Assembly (NCBI RefSeq): GCF_000523235.1
Contig: NZ_CP006850.1
Coordinates: 5,518,001-5,582,000 of the forward strand
Direction of reading: 5' to 3'
Length of the DNA: 64,000 bases
Origin: Nocardia nova SH22a
Lineage (GTDB): Bacteria > Actinomycetota > Actinomycetes > Mycobacteriales > Mycobacteriaceae
Below the pieces are notes generated by a model, which was not told the origin of the DNA, searched no databases, and saw only the letters and a list, made by a program, of their open reading frames with translations. The position numbers and the translations under genes were made by a program. Shown piece after piece: positions 17,485 to 25,251 of this stretch (positions are counted from its first letter, which is position 1; the number at the start of each line of letters is the position of its first letter).

Positions 17485-18747
17485 TCAGCTCGAGGGCACC
17501 GTCGTGAACTGGCCGTCGACCACGGTCTGGGTACCGTCGCCGTTCGCCCGCACCAACGCCATGCCGGCTCCGCAGCCGCCGCCCGACGCCTCGGTCCGGG
17601 CCGCGCAGTCCACCGGCCCGCCCATGAACGCTGTTCCCCGGAAGGAACCGAGCGCCTGAGCGATCGCCTGCGGCGTCAAATCACCCTGGACACCTTTCAG
17701 GATGTTCGCCAGCGTCATGATCCCCGAAAAACCCAATGGTGCAAAGGAATTGAGGTCGTCCCCGAGCCCCGCCTCGGTCATGGTCCTGCCGTACAGCTCG
17801 ACGTCGGCCTTGTTCGGCGCGGTGATGGAAGCGAGCGAGTTGTAGGGGAACAGATATTGAGTCGTGTACACGCCCTTCGCCTGGGCTCCGAGGTCCTCGA
17901 CGAACTGCTGACAGACGCCCGCCGAGACCGTCCCGTCGAACCCACTCTGCTCGATGGTCCGGACCGCCTGCGTGCACTGGTTCTCGGCCATGACCAGATA
18001 GATGGCGTCGGCATGCCGGCTCTTCGCCGAGGCGATCGCGGTATTGAAATCGGGCGAGGTCGGCGACACCGTGATCAGTACCGAGTCGACTCCTATCGCG
18101 GCGGCGGCCGCCTGCAAGGGCTGGAACGACTGGTTGATGTAGGGGTTGTTCGGGATGATGTAGGCGATCGTCTTCAACTTCGGATCCTGCTTCTTCAGCA
18201 GGTAGGCGGCCGCCCTGTTGATCGCGGCGGTCGGCGGCCAGAGAAAGACGTTCTGCGGTGTGGGAACGGTTCCCCCGGTCACGCCGAACATTGTGATTCC
18301 GGCCTTCTGCAGAACCGGAATCGCACTGTTGATCCCGACATCGTCACCGTTCACGACGAGTGCGACGCGGTCGCCGATGAACTTGTTCGCGCAGTTGATC
18401 GAAGCCTGCGGCGAACCATCCGTATTGCACACGTCGAGCGTGATCGGATGATTGTCGATCCCGCCGTTGCCGTTCACGTGGTCGGCGGCCGCCTGCGCCG
18501 CCTTGGCGACGACTTCCTCCGGGAAGGCACCGGAATTGGAGTTGATGAAACCCACTTCGAGGGGTGCGCCCGTAGCGGTCGACGCGATGGGATGCGCCGA
18601 TGTGTGCGCGGTCGCGCCGGCGGTGTCGTTGTCACCGCACCCGACGAGGCCGGTGGCCGCCGCGGTGACGGCCAGCGCGGCGAGTGCCGCGGCCTTTCGC
18701 GGGCGCCCGAACGGTTGCCTGCCGCGTCCATGGTTTGCGATTGTCAC
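17485..18747 (-). CDS. ABC transporter substrate-binding lipoprotein (type 1 periplasmic-binding fold), 420 aa
   Basis: Exported solute receptor for the fused importer. Signal peptide at residues 1-36 (twin Arg/Lys, then hydrophobic AALAALAVTAAATG) with lipobox LVGC, lipidated Cys37. The mature domain has Peripla_BP_6 features: LEVGFINSNSGAFPEEVVAKAAQAAADHVNGNGGI, then NTDGSPQASINCANKFI and a NPYINQSF segment. GTG 18747 is chosen because AGAGGTGA precedes it and the signal peptide follows directly. Separated by 18 bp from the permease fusion, so co-transcribed. Confidence 0.94.
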   Translation of the reverse strand: MTIANHGRGRQPFGRPRKAAALAALAVTAAATGLVGCGDNDTAGATAHTSAHPIASTATGAPLEVGFINSNSGAFPEEVVAKAAQAAADHVNGNGGIDNHPITLDVCNTDGSPQASINCANKFIGDRVALVVNGDDVGINSAIPVLQKAGITMFGVTGGTVPTPQNVFLWPPTAAINRAAAYLLKKQDPKLKTIAYIIPNNPYINQSFQPLQAAAAAIGVDSVLITVSPTSPDFNTAIASAKSRHADAIYLVMAENQCTQAVRTIEQSGFDGTVSAGVCQQFVEDLGAQAKGVYTTQYLFPYNSLASITAPNKADVELYGRTMTEAGLGDDLNSFAPLGFSGIMTLANILKGVQGDLTPQAIAQALGSFRGTAFMGGPVDCAARTEASGGGCGAGMALVRANGDGTQTVVDGQFTTVPSS

Positions 18748-19219
18748 AATGTCACCTCTGGGTGTCCGGATGTGAGTGGACCGTGGACCGAGATCGGCGG
18801 GCGTGCGATCGGGCGGCAGCCCGAGTACGCATGGTGGACAGTGCGTGTCCGCCTCCAGCCAGGTCGAACGGTGCGATCTGTCGGATGAAGCGACCCGCCG
18901 CGGCGCAGCTCTTCCGCCCGGGTTGTAATGCAGGTCACTTCGTTGGTAGCCAGAAGTGTGGTCCGTGTACCACCATCGGGCAATGCGCGAATTCGCAGGC
19001 GCGCTCTGCACGGAGATACATCGGCACACCGGCGGACGTCCCGCACCGATTCATCCCACGGATCACAGTCGCCCACCGGCGATTTCGCTGCCGATCGCCC
19101 GGTTCGTCGGCCAGCGGCACCTACCTACGGGTTGGTAAGATATGCCACTCGTACGTACCAGATTGCCGAGGGATCGCCACCGCCGATACTCCCGCGCAAC
19201 TCCCACCGGATGAGGAGAC
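18748..19219. other. 472-bp divergent intergenic region between the importer operon and a TetR gene
   Basis: No convincing coding sequence in any frame. It must hold promoters for the minus-strand importer and the plus-strand TetR gene. The one structured element I see is an imperfect inverted repeat TACCTACGGGTTGGTA at 19122-19137, listed separately. Base composition drops near 19130-19160, where TAAGAT could be a -10. Confidence 0.6.
19122..19137. promoter_or_regulatory. Candidate TetR operator TACCTACGGGTTGGTA
   Basis: Inverted repeat (TACC at one end, GGTA at the other, near-symmetric next bases) 83 bp before the TetR start, next to a TAAGAT that may be a -10. Autoregulation by the adjacent TetR protein is the simplest reading but is inference. 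Confidence 0.35.
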
Positions 19220-19870
19220 ATGGCGAAGACATCCACAGGAACCCGATCATCGATGTCGTCGCTACCCGGCGAGCCTCCACCGCGACTGGGCCCTCCGGCG
19301 GAGGCGCTCTCCGTGCGCTCCCGGGTCCTGCTCGACGAACTGGAGAGCCTGATCGTCACCGAGGGTTTCGCCGGGCTCACCCTCGCCGAACTCGCGCAGC
19401 GCCTGCATTGCTCGCTGCGGGCGTTCTACGAGATAGCGCCCAACAGACAAGAGCTGCTCCTGGTCACCATCGACCGCAGAATGCGACGCCTCGGCCGCCA
19501 TCTCCGCGAGGAGCTGGCAGAACACGACGACCCGCCGGCCCGCCTGAATCTCGTTCTCACCCTGGAGACATCGACGCTGCAGACGACGAGCGCGCAGTTC
19601 CGGGAGGATGCCCAGAAGAATGTCGCGATAGCCGACCTCATCCTCGCGCACAAGCGGTACGGCGCGAGTCTGATCCACGACATTCTCGTCGACGGCATGC
19701 GCCGCGGGCGCTTCCGGCGCGTGGATCCGTACGCGATCGTGGAGTTCATCGACGCGGCGGTCTCTCGTCTGGAGCAGCCGCGGTTCGCCGACAGCGACGA
19801 TCACCACTGGAGTGAGTACGTGGACGAACTCAGCAGATTCGTCGAGGCCGGTGTGCTCGCCGGCCGATGA
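19220..19870 (+). CDS. TetR-family regulator, 216 aa
   Basis: N-terminal helix-turn-helix about residues 38-75 (LDELESLIVTEGFAGLTLAELAQRLHCSLRAFYEIAPNRQELL), with the usual TetR YxxF position reading FYEIAPN. The remaining 140 residues are a variable ligand-binding domain. An approximately 30-residue Pro-rich N-terminal extension precedes the fold, so the true start may be internal (Met at codon 12). Lies between the importer operon and the esterase; likely regulates one or both. Confidence 0.9.
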   Translation: MAKTSTGTRSSMSSLPGEPPPRLGPPAEALSVRSRVLLDELESLIVTEGFAGLTLAELAQRLHCSLRAFYEIAPNRQELLLVTIDRRMRRLGRHLREELAEHDDPPARLNLVLTLETSTLQTTSAQFREDAQKNVAIADLILAHKRYGASLIHDILVDGMRRGRFRRVDPYAIVEFIDAAVSRLEQPRFADSDDHHWSEYVDELSRFVEAGVLAGR

Positions 19871-20064
19871 CCGCCCGTAACTGTCTCGGGCTCGCGACAG
19901 CGGCTTCTCGACGGACCGATCCGGGACCGGTCAATGGCAGAAGACACACTGCTGATCTGCAGGATTGTGCATGTCATTCGGGGCTTTTCGCCTTGCGCGC
20001 ATTCCGTCCGGCGGGCGACGATCTGCTCGTTACGTGAGACAGATCACCCGAGGAGCACAGCACT

Positions 20065-21645
20065 ATGGACACAGTCGTCCAGACCGCATACGGCAAGGTC
20101 GAAGGGCTGCGGGAGCGCGGCACCTACGTGTTCAAGGGCTTGCCCTTCGCAGCGCCGCCCGTGGGAGCGCGACGCTGGCTGCCGCCCGCCCGGCCCGAGC
20201 GCTGGGAGGGCGTACGACCGGCCACGGCCTTCAGCCCGGCCTGCCCACAGGAGTCCCTCACCGTCTCCGCCGCCGATATCTTCGCCGTGCAGGGCCCGCA
20301 GGACGAGGACTGCCTCTACCTGAACATCTGGTCACCGGGCGTCGATGACGCCGCCCGGCCGGTCATGGTGTGGATCCACGGCGGTGGATACAACATGGGT
20401 TCGGCGTCTCAGCCGATCTTCGACGGCGTGCGGCTCGCCTCGCGCGGCGACGTCGTCGTGGTCACCATCAACTACCGGCTCGGGCCACTCGGCTTCATGA
20501 ACCTCACCGAGGTGACCGGCGGCGCGATTCCGTCGACCGGAAACGAGGGCCTGCTCGACATGGTGGCCGCGCTGGAATGGATCCAGGAGAACATCGCGGC
20601 CTTCGGCGGAAACCCGGACAACGTCACCGTATTCGGCGAATCGGCGGGCGGGTGGGCCGCCGGCGCGCTGCTCGCGATGCCGCGCGCGGCGGGTCTGTTC
20701 CACAAGGCCATCGCCCAGAGCGGTGTCGGGCATCCCGGCCTGGACCTCGAGCATGCCCACCATCTGGCCGGGCTGTTCGCCGACCGGTTCGGCGCCACCG
20801 CCCGCGACGCCGACCAATTGCGGGCCGCCCCGCCGGAGAAGATCCTCGCCGCCGCACCGAGCCTGTTCAAGAGCTTCTTCGAACCCGACCCCGCGAATTC
20901 CGACCGCTACCTCCGCCATGTCGTCGACGGCGACATTCTCCCGATGCCGATCGTCGACGCGGTGGCCGCCGGATCGAGCGCCGGCATCCCGCTCATGGTG
21001 GGAACGACCCGCGACGAGGTCGCCAAGATCTTCGTGGTGAGCGCGTTCACCGAGGGAGAGCCGCCGTTCGACAAGGTGCGGCGGCTCGTGCACCGTGACG
21101 TGGACGTGCGGCAGCTGGCTTCGGTCTACGCGCAGGCCCGCCGCGACCGCTTCGCTCGCGACGGCGACGGTGATGTCGCGGCCGCCATCGCGACCGACAC
21201 CGTGCGTATCCCGTCGCTGCGACTGCTGGACGCCCACCGCCGCCACCAGTCGAGCACCTACGGCTACCTGTTCAGCTGGACCTCCCCCGGGGGCGACGCC
21301 GCCTACGGTTCCCCGCACGGTATCGATATCGGCTTCCTCTTCGGCACATACGATCTCGCCGACGACTACGCCGCGGAGTGGGGGCAGGGACCGGCGGCGG
21401 CCGCGCTGTCGCAGGCCGTCATGGACGCATGGACGGCCTTCGCCCGGACCGGCGATCCGTCCTCACCGACGCTCGGAGCGTGGCCCGAGTACGGCGACGC
21501 CCGCCGCACGATGGTGATCGGCGAGCGCACCCATGTGATCGACGCCCCGTACGACGAGGAACGGCGTGCGTGGGAGCCATACAGCAACGCCGATCTCGCC
21601 CGGCCGCTGTTCCGTCTTCCGAGCCGGGAAGACGCCGCCGTCTGA
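20065..21645 (+). CDS. Type-B carboxylesterase (alpha/beta hydrolase), 526 aa
   Basis: Hydrolyses carboxylic esters. Hallmarks: GLPFAAPPVGARRW near residue 25, EDCLYLNIW, oxyanion HGGG at 105-108, nucleophile Ser193 in FGESAGG, and a likely catalytic His in YGSPHGIDIGFLFG. No signal peptide, so it is cytoplasmic. GAGGAG stands before ATG 20065. A hydrolase here could free an acid from an ester feedstock before CoA activation by the neighbouring ligases. It follows the TetR gene by 194 bp, with its own promoter or read-through. Confidence 0.94.
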   Translation: MDTVVQTAYGKVEGLRERGTYVFKGLPFAAPPVGARRWLPPARPERWEGVRPATAFSPACPQESLTVSAADIFAVQGPQDEDCLYLNIWSPGVDDAARPVMVWIHGGGYNMGSASQPIFDGVRLASRGDVVVVTINYRLGPLGFMNLTEVTGGAIPSTGNEGLLDMVAALEWIQENIAAFGGNPDNVTVFGESAGGWAAGALLAMPRAAGLFHKAIAQSGVGHPGLDLEHAHHLAGLFADRFGATARDADQLRAAPPEKILAAAPSLFKSFFEPDPANSDRYLRHVVDGDILPMPIVDAVAAGSSAGIPLMVGTTRDEVAKIFVVSAFTEGEPPFDKVRRLVHRDVDVRQLASVYAQARRDRFARDGDGDVAAAIATDTVRIPSLRLLDAHRRHQSSTYGYLFSWTSPGGDAAYGSPHGIDIGFLFGTYDLADDYAAEWGQGPAAAALSQAVMDAWTAFARTGDPSSPTLGAWPEYGDARRTMVIGERTHVIDAPYDEERRAWEPYSNADLARPLFRLPSREDAAV

Positions 21646-21662
21646 CTGGACCACGACGACCG

Positions 21663-21701
21663 CCGGCGTGCCACCGACCGTGGGGGTCGGTGGCACGCCG
21701 G
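21663..21701. terminator. Bidirectional hairpin terminator between esterase and ligase
   Basis: Perfect 17-bp arms (CCGGCGTGCCACCGACC at 21663-21679 and its complement at 21685-21701) around a 5-nt loop, in the 86-bp gap between convergent genes. There is no T-tract, as is common for actinobacterial terminators. Confidence 0.8.
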
Positions 21702-21731
21702 GGATCCGAGTGCGCCGCCGCGGACAGCGAG

Positions 21732-23186
21732 TCAGTGCGCGGCCGCGAGCCGAGCGGTCTCCTCGTCACGGATGGCGGTGCGCCTGACCTTGCCCGCGTC
21801 GTCACGAAGGCTCTCGCTCACCAGCCGGTAGGAGCGCGGCTGCTTGTACCGGACCAGCCGCTCGGCCATGTACCGGCGCAGCTCGTCCTCGGCGACCAGG
21901 CCGGTGGTCTGGACGACAGCGTGCGCGGTGTGCCCCAGATCGTGGTGCGGAATGCCGACGACCACGGCGGAGAGGACCTGCGGATGCTCGAGGAGCACAC
22001 CTTCGACTTCCGCGGGAAAGATATTGGCGCCGCCGGTGACGATCATGTCCGTGCGCCGATCGCTGATGTAGAGATAGCCCTGCTCGTCCATCGAGCCGAG
22101 GTCGCCGAAGGTGGTCCAATCGCCCACGGTCCTGGCGGTGGCGCCGATATAGCGGAACAACGTCGCCCCCGCGGGCGGCCGCATGTAGATTTCGCCCACC
22201 TCGCCCGGTGGAACGGACCGTCCTTCCTCGTCGAGGACACAAATCTCGCCGACGACCGGCCTCCCGACCGAACCGGGATGCTCGAGCCACTCGGCACCGC
22301 TGATCACCGTGGCGGCGACGTACTCCGTACTGCCGTACATCTCCCAGAGCCGTTCGGGCCCAACGAGATCGATCCACGCGCGCTTGAGCCACGAGGGGCA
22401 GTGGGAGGCCATGTGCCATACGGAACGCACCGAGCCGAAGTCCGGCTCGGCACCGGTCTCCTCGATCAGGCGCAGGATCCGCTGCATCATCGTCGGGACC
22501 AGACTCACCACCTCGACCCGGTGCACCCTGATGGCCTCGAGCGTCGCGGCGGCGTCGAAGCGTTCGAGCATGACGACGTGATTGCCCATCTGGAGGGCGA
22601 CCATCGTCATCTGGAACGGCGTGTTGTGATACAGCGGACCGGGCACGAGCACGACACCACCGACGCGCAGGTGCGTCACCTCGCCCGTCGCCGGATCGAG
22701 TGCCGAGTCCAGCCCGGCCACGATCAGCTTCGGCCGCCCGGTGCTACCACCGGAGGTCATGACCTTCCAGGCCGGCGCGACGCGGTCCGGGTGGGGCGCG
22801 TCGGACAGGGCCGCATCCGGCTCGAAACCCGCTGGGACAGAGGCGATGCCCGCGATCTCCTCCTCGACGCCGACGACCAGCGACGGCTTCGCGAGCGCCA
22901 CGATGGCCGCGCGTTCGCGCGCGGGCAACAGCGCAGAGACCGGTTGCGGCGTCGCGCCGAGCTTCCACGCCGCGAAGGCCGCGGTGACGAATTCGATTCC
23001 GTTCGCAAGTCCCAGCGTGACGAGGTCGCCGTGGCGCACACCGCGATCCGCGTATGCCCGGGCGAGCCGGTTCGCCCTGCGGTCGAGTTCGTCGTAGGTG
23101 AGCGTCGTTCCCGCGCAGGTGATCGCGGGCGCATCCGGATTCTCCTCGGCACGCGCCGTCAATTGGGTTCCGAGAGAAGTGAACAT
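21732..23186 (-). CDS. AMP-forming acyl-CoA ligase, 484 aa
   Basis: ANL enzyme with MTSGGSTGRPKLIV as the first core motif (GGST in place of GTT), MYGSTEY (A5), YLYISDRRTDMIVTGGANIFPAEVE (A7-A8) and DAGKVRRTAIRDEE (A10). Shorter than the other ligases at 484 residues, but both N- and C-terminal domains are present. Starts at ATG 23186 and diverges from a small ORF and an enoyl-CoA hydratase. The GGSTG loop groups it with bile-acid/steroid-type CoA ligases by my recollection of family motifs; treat this as a hint only. Confidence 0.93.
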   Translation of the reverse strand: MFTSLGTQLTARAEENPDAPAITCAGTTLTYDELDRRANRLARAYADRGVRHGDLVTLGLANGIEFVTAAFAAWKLGATPQPVSALLPARERAAIVALAKPSLVVGVEEEIAGIASVPAGFEPDAALSDAPHPDRVAPAWKVMTSGGSTGRPKLIVAGLDSALDPATGEVTHLRVGGVVLVPGPLYHNTPFQMTMVALQMGNHVVMLERFDAAATLEAIRVHRVEVVSLVPTMMQRILRLIEETGAEPDFGSVRSVWHMASHCPSWLKRAWIDLVGPERLWEMYGSTEYVAATVISGAEWLEHPGSVGRPVVGEICVLDEEGRSVPPGEVGEIYMRPPAGATLFRYIGATARTVGDWTTFGDLGSMDEQGYLYISDRRTDMIVTGGANIFPAEVEGVLLEHPQVLSAVVVGIPHHDLGHTAHAVVQTTGLVAEDELRRYMAERLVRYKQPRSYRLVSESLRDDAGKVRRTAIRDEETARLAAAH

Positions 23187-23223
23187 ACAACCATCCTACG
23201 GTAAGAAAATTACAAAAAATGTA

Positions 23224-23239
23224 CCCAATGACAATTGGG
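23224..23239. promoter_or_regulatory. Palindrome CCCAATGACAATTGGG
   Basis: Perfect 6-bp arms around GACA, 38 bp upstream of the ligase start on the minus strand, in an AT-rich divergent region. It shares the ATTGG/CCAAT core with a second palindrome about 60 bp away, so the two may be paired operator sites for one regulator. Confidence 0.5.
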
Positions 23240-23301
23240 CTGGTCAACGAATTTTCAGTGCATATATGCTCTATATCGGAACAACCGCTGTGCATAAATT
23301 G

Positions 23302-23319
23302 GCATTGGTACGCCAATGC
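23302..23319. promoter_or_regulatory. Palindrome GCATTGGTACGCCAATGC
   Basis: Perfect 7-bp arms around TACG, just before TAAGAT/TTATAT sequences that could be -10 elements for the plus-strand genes. Together with 23224-23239 it brackets the divergent promoters of the ligase (minus) and the small ORF/hydratase (plus). Confidence 0.5.
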
Positions 23320-23375
23320 TCGGTAAGATACTTATATCTATATTACCGACTTCTCGCCTGATCTTCGGAGGTCCG

Positions 23376-23564
23376 ATGCCACTCCAGGAACCGCTGCCCG
23401 GCCATGAGCGCATACGTTGCGACACACCGGCGGTCGGAGTGACTCGCGCGGGCGGAGATGCGAAACGCAAAGGAAATGCTCGTCCGGAGCAGCTGTCTCA
23501 CCGCTCGGGAGATGGCCGGGCCGCGATGATCGAGGCGCCGACCCGGGCGGATGTGGCGAAATGA
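23376..23564 (+). CDS. Possible small protein (62 aa) translationally coupled to an enoyl-CoA hydratase
   Basis: ATG 23376 is preceded at good spacing by CGGAGGT, the best Shine-Dalgarno in the region, and the frame ends in TGA overlapping the hydratase ATG (ATGA). The product begins MPLQEPLPGHERIRC, is Arg/Gly-rich and resembles no family I know; it has no signal peptide or membrane segment. It could be a genuine small protein, a leader peptide that couples translation to the hydratase, or a remnant. The hydratase itself has no comparable ribosome-binding site, which supports a coupling role. Confidence 0.4.
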   Translation: MPLQEPLPGHERIRCDTPAVGVTRAGGDAKRKGNARPEQLSHRSGDGRAAMIEAPTRADVAK

Positions 23565-24334
23565 CCGTCCGCTGCCGTATCGATGACGCCGTCGCTCGGA
23601 TCACCCTCGCCGATCCGCGGCGCGGCAACCCGCTGACCCACGAATCCACGGCCGCCCTCCTCGAGGCATTGCACCAAGCGCGTGCGGCGAGGGTTCGCGT
23701 CGTGGTCCTCGATGCCGAGGGCTGGGCCTTCTGTGTCGGCGGCGATCTGTCGGCCTTCGCGGCCAGCGCGGCACCGGCGGCCTATGTGGCCGAACTCGCA
23801 GACCTTCTCCATCGGGTCGTACTCGAGCTGCACGACATGGACGCGATCGTCGTATCGGTCGTCCACGGTGCGGCCGCCGGCGCCGGATTCCCACTCGCGC
23901 TGGCCGCCGACCTCGTACTCGCCACCCCCGAAGCACGATTCACCCTCGGATACACCAAGGTCGGCCTCACTCCCGACGGCGGAGCGACCCTGCTCGCACG
24001 CACCATCGGCGTGCACCGCGCTCTCGCGCTGGCCCTGTCGAACGACACCATCGACAGCGCGGACGCGCTGAAACTCGGTCTCGTCACCCATGTTTCGGCC
24101 GATCCCGCCGCAGCGATCCGCACGATCGCCGGCGACCTCGTCGCCGGCGCCCCGGAAGCCCAACGCACGGTGAAGAGGCTGATGCGCGCCGCCGTGCCGA
24201 CCGATATCGCAGCCGTGCTCGACCGCGAGGCCGCAGCGGTCACCGCGGCCGCCGCGACTGCCGAGTCGGCCGAGGGCATCGCGGCCTTCCTCGCCCGACG
24301 CGCCCCGCAGTTTCCGCCGCCCACGCGTCCCTGA
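23561..24334 (+). CDS. Enoyl-CoA hydratase/isomerase family protein, 257 aa
   Basis: Crotonase fold: oxyanion element FCVGGDLSAFAA, second loop GAAAGAGFPLALAADLVLA, then GLTPDGGATLLARTIG. The first catalytic Glu position is Pro and the second is Asp, the pattern of PaaG-type delta3,delta2-enoyl-CoA isomerases rather than true hydratases. Start ATG 23561 gives MTVRCRIDDAVARITLADPRRGNPL, a standard N-terminus. Its ATG overlaps the TGA of the small ORF upstream. Convergent with the next crotonase gene. Confidence 0.92.
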   Translation: MTVRCRIDDAVARITLADPRRGNPLTHESTAALLEALHQARAARVRVVVLDAEGWAFCVGGDLSAFAASAAPAAYVAELADLLHRVVLELHDMDAIVVSVVHGAAAGAGFPLALAADLVLATPEARFTLGYTKVGLTPDGGATLLARTIGVHRALALALSNDTIDSADALKLGLVTHVSADPAAAIRTIAGDLVAGAPEAQRTVKRLMRAAVPTDIAAVLDREAAAVTAAAATAESAEGIAAFLARRAPQFPPPTRP

Positions 24335-24381
24335 ATCCGCCCCGAACGATCAGCCACGCCGTCGATCGATGCGGGGGCCGG

Positions 24382-25251
24382 TCACCGGTCGAGACCGCTA
24401 CCCAGATCGGGAAGCCCGTCCGACACCCGGTCCGGAAACTGCGGATCGCGTTTGGCCAGAAACGAATTCACGCCCTCGCGAACATCATCGGAGACGCCGC
24501 GTCGATAGATCGCCTCGGATTCGGCGCGATGGGCGGTTTCGGGGCTGTCGGCGCCGAGCATGCGCCACATCAGCTGCCGGGTCAGCGCCACCGAGACCGG
24601 CGCCGTGCCGGAGACCAGTTCCCGGGCCAGCTCGATCGCGCGGTCGGCGACGTCCGCGGCGGGTACCAGCTCACGGACGAGCCCGCGCTCCAGGGCTTCG
24701 CGAGCGGTCACCATCCGGCCGTTGAGGGTCCATTCCAGTGCCGTGGAGATGCCCACGACCCGCGGCAGGAACCAGGTCGAGCAAGCCTCGGGCACCAGAC
24801 CGCGGCGGGTGAAGACGAATCCGAATTTCGCTGTGTCCGAGGCGATCCTGATATCGGCGGGCAGTGTCATGGTGACACCCACACCGGCGGCGGGACCGTT
24901 GATCGCGGCGATCACCGGTTTGAGCGACCGGTGGATTCGGAGCGTGACCCGGCCGCCCTGGTCGGCGGGCGCGCCACCGGTGTCCGGATCGTCACCGAGC
25001 ACGAAGGTGTCGCCACCGGCGGCGAGATCCGCCCCCGCGCAGAACGCGCGGCCGGTTCCGGTGAGCACGACCGCGCGGATCGTGTCGTCGGCGTCGGTCG
25101 CGTCGAATGCGGCGATGATCCGCTCGCACATCTCGTCGGTGAACGCGTTGAGCCGTTCGGGGCGATGCAGACGCACGATCGCGATCTCACCGCGCCGTTC
25201 GATCAGCACCGGATCGGCCGGGGTCGTCTCCGGTTCGGCGGTCACGCTCAT
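24382..25251 (-). CDS. Enoyl-CoA hydratase/isomerase family protein, 289 aa
   Basis: Crotonase fold with FCAGADLAAGGD, then GPAAGVGVTMTLPADIRIAS and RRGLVPEACSTWFLPRVVG. The first catalytic Glu is Met, while a Glu is kept at the second position (VPEAC), an arrangement typical of enoyl-CoA isomerases and related crotonases. ATG 25251 overlaps the stop of the upstream ligase as ATGA, so the two form a coupled pair under the promoter at 26818-26848. Confidence 0.93.
   Translation of the reverse strand: MSVTAEPETTPADPVLIERRGEIAIVRLHRPERLNAFTDEMCERIIAAFDATDADDTIRAVVLTGTGRAFCAGADLAAGGDTFVLGDDPDTGGAPADQGGRVTLRIHRSLKPVIAAINGPAAGVGVTMTLPADIRIASDTAKFGFVFTRRGLVPEACSTWFLPRVVGISTALEWTLNGRMVTAREALERGLVRELVPAADVADRAIELARELVSGTAPVSVALTRQLMWRMLGADSPETAHRAESEAIYRRGVSDDVREGVNSFLAKRDPQFPDRVSDGLPDLGSGLDR

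Noticed and set aside
18740..18750. Palindrome ATTGTCACAAT at the lipoprotein start
   Set aside because: It covers the start codon and resembles the 44546 palindrome only in ATTGTC; short and probably coincidental.
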